The position numbers and the translations under genes are program-made. Under the pieces are notes generated by a model. It did not search any database and was not told where the DNA came from. It was given only the letters and a program-made list of their open reading frames with translations. 64,000 nt of DNA from Devosia limi DSM 17137 (lineage in GTDB: Bacteria > Pseudomonadota > Alphaproteobacteria > Rhizobiales > Devosiaceae): assembly GCF_900128975.1 (NCBI RefSeq), contig NZ_FQVC01000013.1, positions 47,784 through 111,783 on the forward strand, in the 5' to 3' direction. Shown piece by piece: positions 1 to 8,767 of the stretch. Each line of letters opens with the position of its first letter. Position 1 is the stretch's first letter.

Positions 1-212
1 ATCAGCGCCAGGTTGCCGTGCCGGCCGGTGCTGAGGGCCCGGGCCGTGTGATTGGGAACATATCCCAATTGCTCGGCCGCCACGAAAATCTTGCGCACGG
101 TTTCGGCGCTGAGCATTTCGGGCCGGGTGAAGGCGCGCGAGACGCTGGATTTAGTCACGCCGGCCGCGGCCGCAACTTGGTTGATTGTTGGTGGCGTCTT
201 GCGTTGCGTCAT
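1..212 (-). CDS. LacI-family transcriptional regulator, N-terminal part
   Basis: Only the first 70 codons lie in the window; the gene runs off the left edge. The ATG is at 212 reading leftward. Residues 9 to 29 form the LacI-type helix-turn-helix (core VAAAAGVTKSSVSRAF), followed by the typical LGYVPN segment and the start of the hinge region (TARALSTGR). The ligand domain is outside the window, so the effector cannot be read. The gene is divergent from the nag operon, and a perfect palindromic site with a CCGG centre, typical of LacI operators, lies between them. It is therefore the likely repressor of the amino-sugar genes to its right (inference). Confidence 0.9.
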   Translation of the reverse strand, partial: MTQRKTPPTINQVAAAAGVTKSSVSRAFTRPEMLSAETVRKIFVAAEQLGYVPNHTARALSTGRHGNLAL

Positions 213-284
213 GCTTGCACGGTTCTCCCCGCATCCCTGCATTGGTCATGGCACGAGCAGGCGCGGAGTACCAGTCAATGCCGC

Positions 285-310
285 TTGACATGCAACCGGT
301 TGCATTAAAT
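285..310 (+). promoter_or_regulatory. LacI-type operator O1 with overlapping promoter for nagB
   Basis: A TTGACA -35 box at 285-290 runs directly into the perfect 14-bp palindrome TGCAACCGGTTGCA at 291-304, with an AT-rich -10 zone (TTAAAT) just after it. A repressor bound here would sit between the -35 and -10 boxes. The same TTGACA-palindrome arrangement recurs at 4318-4338. The central CCGG and the length match the LacI-family operator style. Confidence 0.75.
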
Positions 311-373
311 AGTTGTCGAAAATTGGGTGCCGCGATCTGAACGCCGTGCACCATTGCTGTCGGAGGCCTTTTT

Positions 374-1156
374 ATGACGTCGACTGTTCACGCCGCGCCC
401 AAGGCAGCGCGTTTCGCCGGTAAGCTGCGCGTCCATTCCTATCCGACACGGGTGGCGATGGGCGATGCGGCGGCGCGCGACATTGCCCAGGCGCTGCGTG
501 AGGCGCTGGCGCGTCAGGCTGCGGTGCGGATGGTGTTTGCCGCGGCGCCCAGCCAGGCGCAGATGCTGGCAGCACTCTGCAGGGCCGAGGGCATTGACTG
601 GACGCGGGTCACGGCGTTTCACATGGATGAATATATCGGATTGCCACCGGGCGCGCCCGAGCGGTTTGTCCGCTGGCTGGATGCCAATCTGTTCGATCAT
701 CTTCCGTTTGCCCAGGTGCATCGGATCGTTCCCGAGCCGGATGCCGAGGCCGCGGCAGCCGCTTACGCCGCTGAACTCGCAAAAGCGCCGGTCGACATGG
801 TGTGCCTGGGGATTGGCGTCAATGGCCACATCGCTTTCAACGATCCGCCGGTGGCCGATTTTGCCGACCCGCTGGACGTCAAGGTGGTGACGCTGGACGA
901 GCAATGCCGCCAGCAGCAGGTCGATGATGAGTGTTTTGCGCGCTTCGAGGATGTACCCGAGCGGGCGATCACGCTGACGATTCCGCGCCTCGTCAATGTG
1001 GGGCAATTGTTTTGCGTCGTGCCCGGCGCCTTGAAGCGCGACGCCGTGCGGGCAACATTGCATGGTCCGATCAGCACGGCATGCCCGGCCAGTATCCTGC
1101 GCGAACATCCCAATTGCAGTCTTTACCTCGATGCGGAGTCCGATCCCGATGTCTGA
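374..1156 (+). CDS. nagB: Glucosamine-6-phosphate deaminase
   Basis: Converts glucosamine-6-phosphate to fructose-6-phosphate and ammonia in the cytoplasm, the last step of GlcNAc catabolism. The 260-residue protein has the family length. It shows the active-site strand FHMDEY at residues 82-87 and the GIGVNGHIAFNDP loop at 146-158, which carries the catalytic His. The E. coli Asp141 and Glu148 positions are Asn and Asp here; Asn at the first is also common in Gram-positive NagB. A GGAGG ribosome site lies 7 bases before the ATG. It is the first gene after operator O1 and overlaps the next gene by 8 bases, so translation is coupled. Confidence 0.92.
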   Translation: MTSTVHAAPKAARFAGKLRVHSYPTRVAMGDAAARDIAQALREALARQAAVRMVFAAAPSQAQMLAALCRAEGIDWTRVTAFHMDEYIGLPPGAPERFVRWLDANLFDHLPFAQVHRIVPEPDAEAAAAAYAAELAKAPVDMVCLGIGVNGHIAFNDPPVADFADPLDVKVVTLDEQCRQQQVDDECFARFEDVPERAITLTIPRLVNVGQLFCVVPGALKRDAVRATLHGPISTACPASILREHPNCSLYLDAESDPDV

Positions 1157-1928
1157 ACCTGCTGCTATCGACGCCGACGTGCTCTGTGCGGCCTATCTGG
1201 CCGATGTGACTGGGCTGATGCAGTCCATCCTGGTGGATGAACGCGATAGTCTCGACCGTGCCGCCAGCCGGGTGGCTGACCAGGTTGCGGCAGATCGGCT
1301 GGTCTATGTCTATGGCCCGGGTGGTCACTCCAATTTGGCGGCGCAGGAAATCTTCTTCCGCGCTGGTGGATTGATGCATGTCAGCGCCATTCTCGATGAG
1401 GGAACGCTGCTGTCCAATGGTGCGCTGCGCTCCATGGCGATCGAGCGGACCCCGGGCTATGGCAAGGTGGTGATCGACGATCAGCGCCTGGGTGCGGGCG
1501 ATCTGCTGATCCTGACCAATGCCTATGGTATCAACGCGGCGCTGATCGATGCGGCGATGACCGCGCGCCAGCGCGGCGCATTCCTGATCGGTTTCAATTC
1601 GCACCAGCATGCCAGCCACAGCGCGCCGACCCATCCGGCGCGTCACCCCACCAAGCAGAACCTGCACGATATCGTCGATATCGCCATCGACACCAAGGTG
1701 CCCATCGGGGATGCGCTGGTGGGCATCGAGGGCGTGAGTGAGCGCATTGCTGCGGTGTCGACCTTCGCCAATGCCTTTGCGCTCAATTGCCTGGTGATCC
1801 GCACCGTTGCCAAGCTGGCCGAGCGCGGTATCGAGCCGCCAATCTGGCGCAGCGGCAATGCGCCGGGTGGCGACGAGGCCAATGGGCGGTTCCTCGAGCG
1901 CTTCCGCGACCGGGTGCGTTGGCTATGA
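1149..1928 (+). CDS. SIS-domain (phosphosugar isomerase-type) protein, UPF0309-like
   Basis: A 259-residue protein of the sugar-isomerase (SIS) fold, closest in pattern to the UPF0309 'sugar isomerase domain-containing' proteins. The phosphosugar-binding loop GPGGHSNLAAQEIFFRAGG lies at residues 56-74, and a late SGNAPGGDEAN motif is typical of the family. The start was taken as the ATG at 1149, which overlaps the nagB stop by 8 bases; a longer upstream reading would lie inside nagB. It sits between nagB and nagA, so it probably handles an amino-sugar phosphate. The exact reaction is not known for this family. Confidence 0.85.
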   Translation: MSEPAAIDADVLCAAYLADVTGLMQSILVDERDSLDRAASRVADQVAADRLVYVYGPGGHSNLAAQEIFFRAGGLMHVSAILDEGTLLSNGALRSMAIERTPGYGKVVIDDQRLGAGDLLILTNAYGINAALIDAAMTARQRGAFLIGFNSHQHASHSAPTHPARHPTKQNLHDIVDIAIDTKVPIGDALVGIEGVSERIAAVSTFANAFALNCLVIRTVAKLAERGIEPPIWRSGNAPGGDEANGRFLERFRDRVRWL

Positions 1929-3073
1929 GTCAGGCCGGCCGCATTGTTGGACGGGATCCGGCGACGGGGCAGGGGCTGGCGGTCGAATTTGCCGATGGCC
2001 GGATCACTGCACTGATGCCGGCGCAGGCTGACGATGGCGCCTATCTGGCGCCGGGTTTTGTCGACCTGCAGGTCAATGGCTATGGCGGCCATGACCTCAA
2101 CGCCGGGGCGCCGACGCAGGAAACCATCGAACAATTGGCGCGCCACCTGCTGGCGGCAGGGGTGACCTGCTTTGCGCCGACGCTGATCACGGCGAGTGAG
2201 GCGTCGCTCGTGGCGGGACTGGCGAGTATTGCCGCAGCCCGGCGGGTCAGTCCTCTGCTCGCCCAGATGATCCCGTTTGTGCATGTGGAAGGCCCGTCCA
2301 TCGATCCGGCCGACGGGCCGCGGGGTGCCCATCCACTTGAGCATGTGCGGCCGCCGGACCCCGCCGAATTCGCGCGCTGGCAGGAAGCCTGTGATGGACT
2401 GGTCGGGCTGGTGACATTGTCGCCGCATTTCCCCGGGGCCCCGGACTATATCCGTAGCCTTGTGGCACAGGGCGTCTTGGTGTCGCTGGGGCATACCGGT
2501 GCGTCGCCCGAGCAGGTGCTGGCGGCGGTCGATGCCGGTGCGCGGCTATCGACGCATCTGGGGAATGGAGCGGCGAACCTGCTGCCCCGCCATCCCAATT
2601 TCATCTGGACGCAATTGGCCGACGACCGGTTGACCGCCAGCTTCATTGCCGACGGCCACCATCTGCCGGCGGCGACGCTCAAGGCGATGCTGCGGGCAAA
2701 GACGCTGGAAAACGCCATCCTGGTTTCGGACGCGGCGGCGCTCGGTGGCATGCCCAGCGGGCGCTACGAAAGCCCGATTGGTGGTGCGGTCGAGGTGTCC
2801 GGGGATGGGCGGCTCAGTATTGCGGGAACGCCTTACCTGGCGGGCGCGGGACATTTGCTGAACCAGAATATCGCTCAGGCTATCGGCGCAACGGGAATTG
2901 GCCTGGCGGACGCGCTGGGACTGGCGACGCGCAATCCCGGCCGTTTCGTGCCAGGGCGGGGCGTGCTGGAGTGCGGCGGGCGGGCTGATGTGACGCGGTT
3001 CTTCTGGGAGCCGGGCGATGCGAGCCTGCGCATAGCCGATGTCTATGTGGCCGGTCAGCGGGTGGCACCATGA
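1925..3073 (+). CDS. nagA: N-acetylglucosamine-6-phosphate deacetylase
   Basis: Amidohydrolase of 382 residues that deacetylates GlcNAc-6-phosphate to GlcN-6-phosphate, feeding NagB. Visible motifs: PGFVDLQVNGYGG (43-55), the metal-ligand Glu in VEGP (Glu122), His190 in LGHTGAS, His211 in THLGNGA, the substrate loop DGHH (243-246) and the catalytic Asp of VSDA (Asp269). The first strand lacks the HxH of many amidohydrolases, as expected for NagA. ATGA overlaps at both ends couple it to the SIS gene and to the ceramidase-like gene. The whole nagB-SIS-nagA unit is one operon. Confidence 0.92.
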   Translation: MSQAGRIVGRDPATGQGLAVEFADGRITALMPAQADDGAYLAPGFVDLQVNGYGGHDLNAGAPTQETIEQLARHLLAAGVTCFAPTLITASEASLVAGLASIAAARRVSPLLAQMIPFVHVEGPSIDPADGPRGAHPLEHVRPPDPAEFARWQEACDGLVGLVTLSPHFPGAPDYIRSLVAQGVLVSLGHTGASPEQVLAAVDAGARLSTHLGNGAANLLPRHPNFIWTQLADDRLTASFIADGHHLPAATLKAMLRAKTLENAILVSDAAALGGMPSGRYESPIGGAVEVSGDGRLSIAGTPYLAGAGHLLNQNIAQAIGATGIGLADALGLATRNPGRFVPGRGVLECGGRADVTRFFWEPGDASLRIADVYVAGQRVAP

Positions 3074-4341
3074 TGCGCGCCGGTGCCGCCTGCGTGGATA
3101 TTACGCCGCCCGCCGGACTGCATCTGGCCGGGTTTGCGGCGCGGACCGAGCCCTCCACAGGCGTTCATGATCGCCTGACGGCGCGGGCGGTTGTGGTTGG
3201 CGATACGGCGCTGGTCGCGCTCGATGTTATTGGCCTGCACGAGGATATGGCGGCGCGCATTCGGCAGCGCTGTGCCTTGCCGGACGACAATGTCGTGGTC
3301 GCGGCGACGCATACTCACGGCGCTCCGGTGTCGATGCGGGGGCGGCTCGGCCGGGATGCCGATTCGCAGTTCCTGCAGCAGATCGAGGATGGTGCGGTTG
3401 CAGCCATTGACCAGGCCCTGGCCAGTGCACGGCCAGCCAGGCTGGCCGCTGGCATGGGTGGCGATCCCGACGTTGCACGCAATCGTCGTCATGCCGATGG
3501 GCCGCTGGATCGCTCGCTCCCGGTGGTGCGGATCGACGATCTCGACGGGGCATGTATCGCCGTCGTCGTGTCCTACGCCTGCCATCCCGTGGTGCTGGGA
3601 GCCGATAACCGGGAAATGACGGCGGACTATCCGCACTATGTTCGTGCCGGGTTGGAGGCCGCTATTCCCGGTGCGATGGCGCTGTTCCTGACCGGGTGTA
3701 CGGGCGATGCCAATACCGGCCATACCGCGCAGGCGTCGTGGACGCTTGCCGCCAATAATGAGCGCACATTTTCCACTGCGGAGCGTCTTGGAAAGCGGAT
3801 TGCCGCTGCGGCGCTGCAGGCGGTGATGCAGCCTGTCGAGGGGGAAATCGGCAGCCGGCATCGCGCGCTTGATCTCGATCTCGTCCGGCTTGAACCGGAG
3901 CCGCTATCGGCTCTGGCCGAGAATTGGCGGGCCGAGCGCGCCACTGCCGAGCCGGTGCGGGCCATCTTGCTGGGGCACTGGATCCATTGGGCCGAGCGCA
4001 ATCAACACACAAAGCCTGGTCACTGGCGCGCGCGGGTGAGCTTGCTGGACTGGTGCGGCATTCCCATCGTGGCGCTGCCGGGCGAGATTTTTGGTGAGAC
4101 GGGTCTGTCGGTACGGGCTGCATGCGCAGGGCGGCCGGCACTGATCATCTCCTATGCCGAGGGCAATCCCGGCTACATTCCGCCAAGCAGCGAATTTGTC
4201 TTCGGCGGCTACGAAGTGGCTGAGGCGCATCGTTTTATCGGCATGCCGGGCGCCTTTGCGCCGGGTTCTGCCGAGGCATTGGCCGATGCCGCCAGGGCAT
4301 TGCTTGCCGAGCGCCACTTGACAACGCAACCGGTTGCATAA
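3070..4341 (+). CDS. Neutral/alkaline ceramidase-like hydrolase
   Basis: A 423-residue protein that resembles the N-terminal catalytic domain of neutral non-lysosomal ceramidases, but with no signal peptide and without the C-terminal immunoglobulin-like domain. Zinc-site-like motifs are present: ATHTHGAP, SYACHPVV, GCTGDANTG, PGEIFGETGL and the late GNPGYIPPSSEF. Neutral ceramidase itself cleaves the amide of N-acyl sphingosine. Here the gene is fused by an ATGA overlap to nagA in an amino-sugar operon, so an N-acyl amino-sugar or a glycolipid amide is a more likely substrate (inference). The second ATG at 3073 is an equally possible start. Its last codons contain operator O2. Confidence 0.8.
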   Translation: MMRAGAACVDITPPAGLHLAGFAARTEPSTGVHDRLTARAVVVGDTALVALDVIGLHEDMAARIRQRCALPDDNVVVAATHTHGAPVSMRGRLGRDADSQFLQQIEDGAVAAIDQALASARPARLAAGMGGDPDVARNRRHADGPLDRSLPVVRIDDLDGACIAVVVSYACHPVVLGADNREMTADYPHYVRAGLEAAIPGAMALFLTGCTGDANTGHTAQASWTLAANNERTFSTAERLGKRIAAAALQAVMQPVEGEIGSRHRALDLDLVRLEPEPLSALAENWRAERATAEPVRAILLGHWIHWAERNQHTKPGHWRARVSLLDWCGIPIVALPGEIFGETGLSVRAACAGRPALIISYAEGNPGYIPPSSEFVFGGYEVAEAHRFIGMPGAFAPGSAEALADAARALLAERHLTTQPVA

Positions 4342-4344
4342 CAA
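4318..4344 (+). promoter_or_regulatory. LacI-type operator O2 with promoter for the sugar ABC transporter
   Basis: TTGACA at 4318-4323 is followed by the 12-bp palindrome GCAACCGGTTGC (4326-4337) and a weak -10 (TAACAA, 4339-4344). It is nearly the same as O1 and lies inside the last codons of the ceramidase-like gene. It gives the transporter half of the locus its own promoter under the same repressor. Confidence 0.75.
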
Positions 4345-4394
4345 ACTTCATCAATCGCCTGTATAGGGAACGAGCGATACAAGGGGAGACTTTC

Positions 4395-5708
4395 ATGACC
4401 ATATCCACACTGCGCCGCCGCACGTCGTCTGCTGCGCTTCGCCATGCCTTGCTTGGCTCTGCCATGGGCCTGGCCGTCATTGCCGCGGCGCCCGCCATCA
4501 GCGCCCAGGAAATCAGCGTCTGGAGCGGCTATCCAGAACTGGCGCCATTCTATGAACATGTCGCCGAAGGCATGAAGGCCGACTATCCTGACCTCAGCGT
4601 CAAGGTTGAAGCCATCGCCCTGCGCGAGCACGAAAAGCGCATCGCCCTGGGCCTGACCTCCGGGGAAGCAGCCGAAGTGATCGAGCTGGGCACCTCGACC
4701 GCAACGCGCTACCTCGAAAACGAGCTGTTCAACGCCGCTCCCGAGGCGGTTGCCGCTTTCGTGCAGGACCCGGCCAATTTCAATGACTTCTTCCGCGACT
4801 CCGCCAGCTATGGCGGCACCGTCTATGGCGTGCCGCTGTTCCGCGGCCAGAGCGCGCTCTACTACAATACCGAGATGTTCGAGGCTGCCGGGCTGACCGA
4901 GCCGCCGGCGACCATGGCCGACTACACCAAATATGCCGAGGCGCTGACCCAGCGCGATGCTAATGGCAATCCGAGCGTTTCGGGTTGGAGCCTGCGCCTG
5001 TCCGGCGGCGGTCAGGGCATTGCCGAAAAGTTCTGGATCAACATGTTCCAGTATGGCGAGAGCCTGGTCGAGCAGACTGCCGACGGCAAATGGAAGGCCG
5101 ATTTCGCCAATGCCGAAGGCCGTGCGGCGCTCAAGCAATATCTCGAGAATGTGCACACGCTCAAGACCGTGACTGTCGAGATGCCGGCCGATGCCGAAGC
5201 GTTCGAGCGCGAGCAGACCGCCATGTTCATCCGCGAGTCCTGGGTGATCGGCGACATCGCCTCCAAGGCGCCGGACCTCCCCTATGCAACGGCGACCCTG
5301 CCGCGTGGCTCCATCGTTGCGCCGGTATCGCTGTGGATCAGCGGCGAAGGTGCCGAAGCCGAGGCCGCCTGGGCCTTTGCCGAAGCCGCCAACTCGCCCG
5401 AGAACCTGCTGTGGCTGTTGGACAATGTCGGCTGGTTGCCGAACCGGTCCGGCCTCGACTACAGCGCCATCCTCCAGGCCAAGCCGGCTCTGGCTGCGTT
5501 TGTCGAATATCCCGACACCTACGAGTTCTTCTCTCTGCCCAATATCGGTCCGGTCGAGGAAATCCTGACCCGGACGGCAGCGCGGCTGACCGACGCCTTC
5601 GCGAACGCATCGTTGGCAGCCGATGATGCGGCGATTGATGGTGTGCTGATGGCCATGCAGGACGAGATCAATGCCCTGCTGCAGCGTGAGGGCCTGTTGG
5701 CCCAATAG
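4395..5708 (+). CDS. ABC sugar transporter, periplasmic substrate-binding protein
   Basis: A 437-residue family 1 extracellular solute-binding protein. The first ~37 residues form a signal peptide (basic start, hydrophobic core, cleavage near AISAQE). The mature protein starts with an ISVWSGYPE strand typical of sugar binders and contains the GTVYGVPLF and YYNTEMFEAAGL segments of the group. A GGGGAG ribosome site precedes the ATG. It is the first gene after operator O2 and is followed by two permeases, an epimerase and an ATPase. The ligand is probably an amino sugar or an oligosaccharide of it, judged only from the neighbours. Confidence 0.9.
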   Translation: MTISTLRRRTSSAALRHALLGSAMGLAVIAAAPAISAQEISVWSGYPELAPFYEHVAEGMKADYPDLSVKVEAIALREHEKRIALGLTSGEAAEVIELGTSTATRYLENELFNAAPEAVAAFVQDPANFNDFFRDSASYGGTVYGVPLFRGQSALYYNTEMFEAAGLTEPPATMADYTKYAEALTQRDANGNPSVSGWSLRLSGGGQGIAEKFWINMFQYGESLVEQTADGKWKADFANAEGRAALKQYLENVHTLKTVTVEMPADAEAFEREQTAMFIRESWVIGDIASKAPDLPYATATLPRGSIVAPVSLWISGEGAEAEAAWAFAEAANSPENLLWLLDNVGWLPNRSGLDYSAILQAKPALAAFVEYPDTYEFFSLPNIGPVEEILTRTAARLTDAFANASLAADDAAIDGVLMAMQDEINALLQREGLLAQ

Positions 5709-5775
5709 GCCAGCGCCCGGACCCTAACCCGCCTGGAAGACCAAGGCCTTCCAGGCGCCATCAGCGGAGAATACA

Positions 5776-6663
5776 ATGCTGCGGCGCAAGAGATGGCTCT
5801 TCGCTATGCTCGCCATCCTGCCGACACTGGCGATCTTTGCCTGGGTACGCATGTATCCAATAGCCGAGACGCTTCGGCTGAGCCTGCACAAGTGGGACAT
5901 CCTGTCCAAGAACAAGCCATTCATCGGCCTGGGTAATTTCCAGGAACTGATGGGCGACCGGCTGTTCCACGAGGCCCTGCTCAACACCACGATTATCGCC
6001 TTCGGCGTCTTGATCATCACCATTCCGACGGCGATGATCCTGGCCGCGATGATCCATTATCGCACGCGCTCACGCGCCTCGGGTTTCTATGAAACTGCGA
6101 TTTTCCTGCCGCATGTGGTGTCGCTTGTGCCCGCTGCCATGGCCTGGAAATGGATCTTCGACGCGCGCCTGGGGCCGCTCAATGCCTTCCTGGGCATGTT
6201 CGGCATCGAGCCGCAGGCCTGGCTGTTCGATCCGACGCTGTCGGTGATCAGCGTCATCGTGCTCTGCTCCTGGCAGGCGCTGGGCTATGCCGTGCTGATC
6301 TATCTGGTGGGCTTCAAGAGCCTGCCTGTGTCGCTTTACGAAGCGGCCAAGCTGGACGGCGCCTCCGGGCCGCAATCATTCTGGTTCCTGTCGATCCCGA
6401 TGCTGAAGCCGATCACGCTCTATGTGTCTGTGGTGACGCTGGTTTCGGGCTTCAATGTCTATGCGCAGGCCTTTGTGCTGGCCTCCGATGCGCAGGGCGC
6501 GCCGGGGCGGCAGGTTCGGGTGCTGGTGCTCGACATGCTGGAAAACAGCTTCCGCAATTATCGCGTCGGCTATGCTGCCTCCGAGGCGGTGGTCCTGCTG
6601 GTCATCGTGCTGGTGCTGACGCTGATTCAGTTCTCCCTGCTGCGGGAAAGGGGGCGTTCATGA
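5776..6663 (+). CDS. ABC sugar transporter permease (MalF/UgpA type)
   Basis: A 295-residue inner-membrane permease with six predicted membrane segments. The EAA loop that contacts the ATPase is visible as the segment YEAAKLDGASGPQSFWFLSI, about residues 191-210. It has the short periplasmic part typical of this subfamily. Its stop overlaps the next permease start as ATGA, so the two halves of the channel are made together. It pairs with the binding protein upstream and the ATPase at 8768. Confidence 0.92.
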   Translation: MLRRKRWLFAMLAILPTLAIFAWVRMYPIAETLRLSLHKWDILSKNKPFIGLGNFQELMGDRLFHEALLNTTIIAFGVLIITIPTAMILAAMIHYRTRSRASGFYETAIFLPHVVSLVPAAMAWKWIFDARLGPLNAFLGMFGIEPQAWLFDPTLSVISVIVLCSWQALGYAVLIYLVGFKSLPVSLYEAAKLDGASGPQSFWFLSIPMLKPITLYVSVVTLVSGFNVYAQAFVLASDAQGAPGRQVRVLVLDMLENSFRNYRVGYAASEAVVLLVIVLVLTLIQFSLLRERGRS

Positions 6664-7526
6664 GCTCCAATCGCTCCACCGAAAGCGGGAAGCGCCGGCG
6701 TTTCCGCCGCATGCTGGTCGACCGCAGCATTGACGTCGTGCTGCTGACCTTCAGCCTGCTGATGCTGTTGCCGCTGGTGTTCCTGGTGTCGAACGGCTTC
6801 AAGACGCCGCAGGAAATGCTGGCCTGGCCGCCGACTGTCATTCCGGCCAATCCGACCATCGACAATTTTGCGGCCGTGCTGACGCAAACGCCGCTGCTGC
6901 GCTGGATCCTCAACAGCATCCTGTTCGCGGTGATGTCGACCATTGCGATCCTGGCGACCTCCTCGATTGCCGGCTACATCCTGGCCAAGTTCCGCTATCG
7001 CTCGCTCAACATCATCTTCGCGCTGGTGCTGGCGACGGCCATCGTGCCGTTCGAGGTCTATATGATCCCGCTCTACTTCCAGGCGCAGAGCCTGGGGATA
7101 CTGAACTCTATCTGGGCGCTGCTGCTCGGCTATCTGGTGATGAGTTTCGGCATATTCCTGATCCGCCAGAATGTCATCCACTCCATTCCCGACGAATTGC
7201 TGGAAGCCGCGCGCATCGATGGAGCCGGGGAATTGTGGATTTTCTTCCGTATCGTGCTGCCGCTGCTGCGCGGCGCCCTTGGCGCCCTCGGCGTGCTGGC
7301 CTTCTTCCAGGCGTGGACGGCCTTTGCCTGGCCGATGATCGTCGCCACCAATCGCGAGGCCTATACGATTGAAGTCGGGCTGGCCTTGTTCCAGACCGGG
7401 TTTACCGTCGATCTCGGCCGCCTCAGCGCCGCCTCGGCGCTGGTGCTGGTGCCCTCGATCACGCTGTTCGTCATCCTGCGCCGCAATTTCGTGCAGGGCG
7501 TCGCCAGCACGGGGCTCAAGGAATGA
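6660..7526 (+). CDS. ABC sugar transporter permease (MalG/UgpE type)
   Basis: A 288-residue permease, the second half of the channel, starting at the ATG in the ATGA overlap at 6660. A basic cytoplasmic N-terminus is followed by six membrane segments. The EAA loop reads LLEAARIDGAGELWIFFRIV. Longer readings that begin inside the previous gene are shadows. Stop and next start again overlap by 4 bases, coupling it to the epimerase gene. Confidence 0.92.
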   Translation: MSSNRSTESGKRRRFRRMLVDRSIDVVLLTFSLLMLLPLVFLVSNGFKTPQEMLAWPPTVIPANPTIDNFAAVLTQTPLLRWILNSILFAVMSTIAILATSSIAGYILAKFRYRSLNIIFALVLATAIVPFEVYMIPLYFQAQSLGILNSIWALLLGYLVMSFGIFLIRQNVIHSIPDELLEAARIDGAGELWIFFRIVLPLLRGALGALGVLAFFQAWTAFAWPMIVATNREAYTIEVGLALFQTGFTVDLGRLSAASALVLVPSITLFVILRRNFVQGVASTGLKE

Positions 7527-8767
7527 GCGCCGCCGCTTTCACCGCCACCGCCCGGCAGACCTATATCGACGCCAATGCTGCCAGCCTGCGCTGGCTGCTG
7601 GGGCGGCCGCTGCTGGGGGGCGGCTTTCTCAACAGCAAGCAGAACAGCATCACGCTGGCCAATTACGGTCCGGCCGATGGCTTGCGGGCGCCGCAATTCA
7701 CCTATGGCTGGATCCAGGGGCGGGGCCTTGAGGCGCTGGTCACCCATGCCGCCTTCTTTGCGGCATCCGATCCGGCCCTGACTGCACGCATCGATGCCGT
7801 CGCGCAGCCGCTCTACGCTATGCTCCGGGGATTGTGGGAGTGGCATGGCCACGCCTATTTCTGCTATGACGGGCATTTGCAGCCGGTGATCGCTGCTGCC
7901 GATGGCAGCACTGCGCCACAGTCCCGGCCAGCCGATATCTACACCTATTCCGACATCTTCGTGCTCAAGGGGCTGATCGCCGCCGCGGCACGCTATGCGC
8001 CGGGCAATGTCGCACGCCATCTCGCCGATCTGCCGCAGCTGGTCTCGGCGATCGAAGGCGGTCGCTTCCAGATGGATGAGCGGCGCGCCCTCTGCCCGCA
8101 GAGCCTGGCGGACCAGGCCGACGATTTTGGCCCGCGGATGATCCTGCTCGGCGCTGCCGGCATGCTGCATCGCATCGGGCATCCGGAAGCTGCCGGTTTT
8201 GCCGACCGCTTCGTCGCCCATGTGCTGGAGCGCCATCTGGATGGCCAATCGGGCCTGCTCCGCAACGTGCCGGGCGCCGATGCCTGCAATGTCGGTCACG
8301 GTATCGAACTGGTGGGCTTCGCGCTGGATTATCTGCCAGCCGATGCAGATGCGGCGTTGATCGGCCAGCTTGAAGCGGTGCTGCTCGCCTCGTTCAAAGC
8401 GGGTTTCCACGCGCCCGGAGTGCGTCTCGTCGTCTCGGCCGCCACCGGGCAGCCGACCAGTCCCTATTGCCCCTGGTGGTCCCTGCCGGAAACCATCCGC
8501 AGCGCGGCGCTGGCCTATGAACGCAGTGGCAATCCGGCGGTGCTGGCCGTCTGGCGCCAGGCGCATGAGGCGTTTTTCGATACCTTCTGGCGCGGCGAAC
8601 CCGCCATCGCCTACCAGACGATGACCGACAATGGCCCGGTCGATTTTGTGCCGGCCACCCCCGATCTCGACCCCGGCTATCACACGGGTCTCAGTCTGCT
8701 GGCAGCCATAGAGGCCGCCGGGCGACTGCAGACCACTGATGCCGACCATGAACAAGCAGGTGCATAG
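7523..8767 (+). CDS. AGE-family (N-acylglucosamine 2-epimerase-like) sugar epimerase
   Basis: A 414-residue protein with the (alpha/alpha)6-barrel pattern and length of the AGE superfamily. It has the conserved His motif NVGHGIELVGFAL, the PWWSLPETIRSAAL helix and the C-terminal His motif DPGYHTGLSLLAAIEA; in AGE enzymes these His residues do the proton transfer at C2. It sits between a sugar permease and the sugar ATPase gene in one run of overlapping or abutting genes, so it acts on the imported sugar. Whether it interconverts GlcNAc/ManNAc, another aldose/ketose pair or acts on a glycoside cannot be told from sequence. Confidence 0.75.
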   Translation: MSAAAFTATARQTYIDANAASLRWLLGRPLLGGGFLNSKQNSITLANYGPADGLRAPQFTYGWIQGRGLEALVTHAAFFAASDPALTARIDAVAQPLYAMLRGLWEWHGHAYFCYDGHLQPVIAAADGSTAPQSRPADIYTYSDIFVLKGLIAAAARYAPGNVARHLADLPQLVSAIEGGRFQMDERRALCPQSLADQADDFGPRMILLGAAGMLHRIGHPEAAGFADRFVAHVLERHLDGQSGLLRNVPGADACNVGHGIELVGFALDYLPADADAALIGQLEAVLLASFKAGFHAPGVRLVVSAATGQPTSPYCPWWSLPETIRSAALAYERSGNPAVLAVWRQAHEAFFDTFWRGEPAIAYQTMTDNGPVDFVPATPDLDPGYHTGLSLLAAIEAAGRLQTTDADHEQAGA

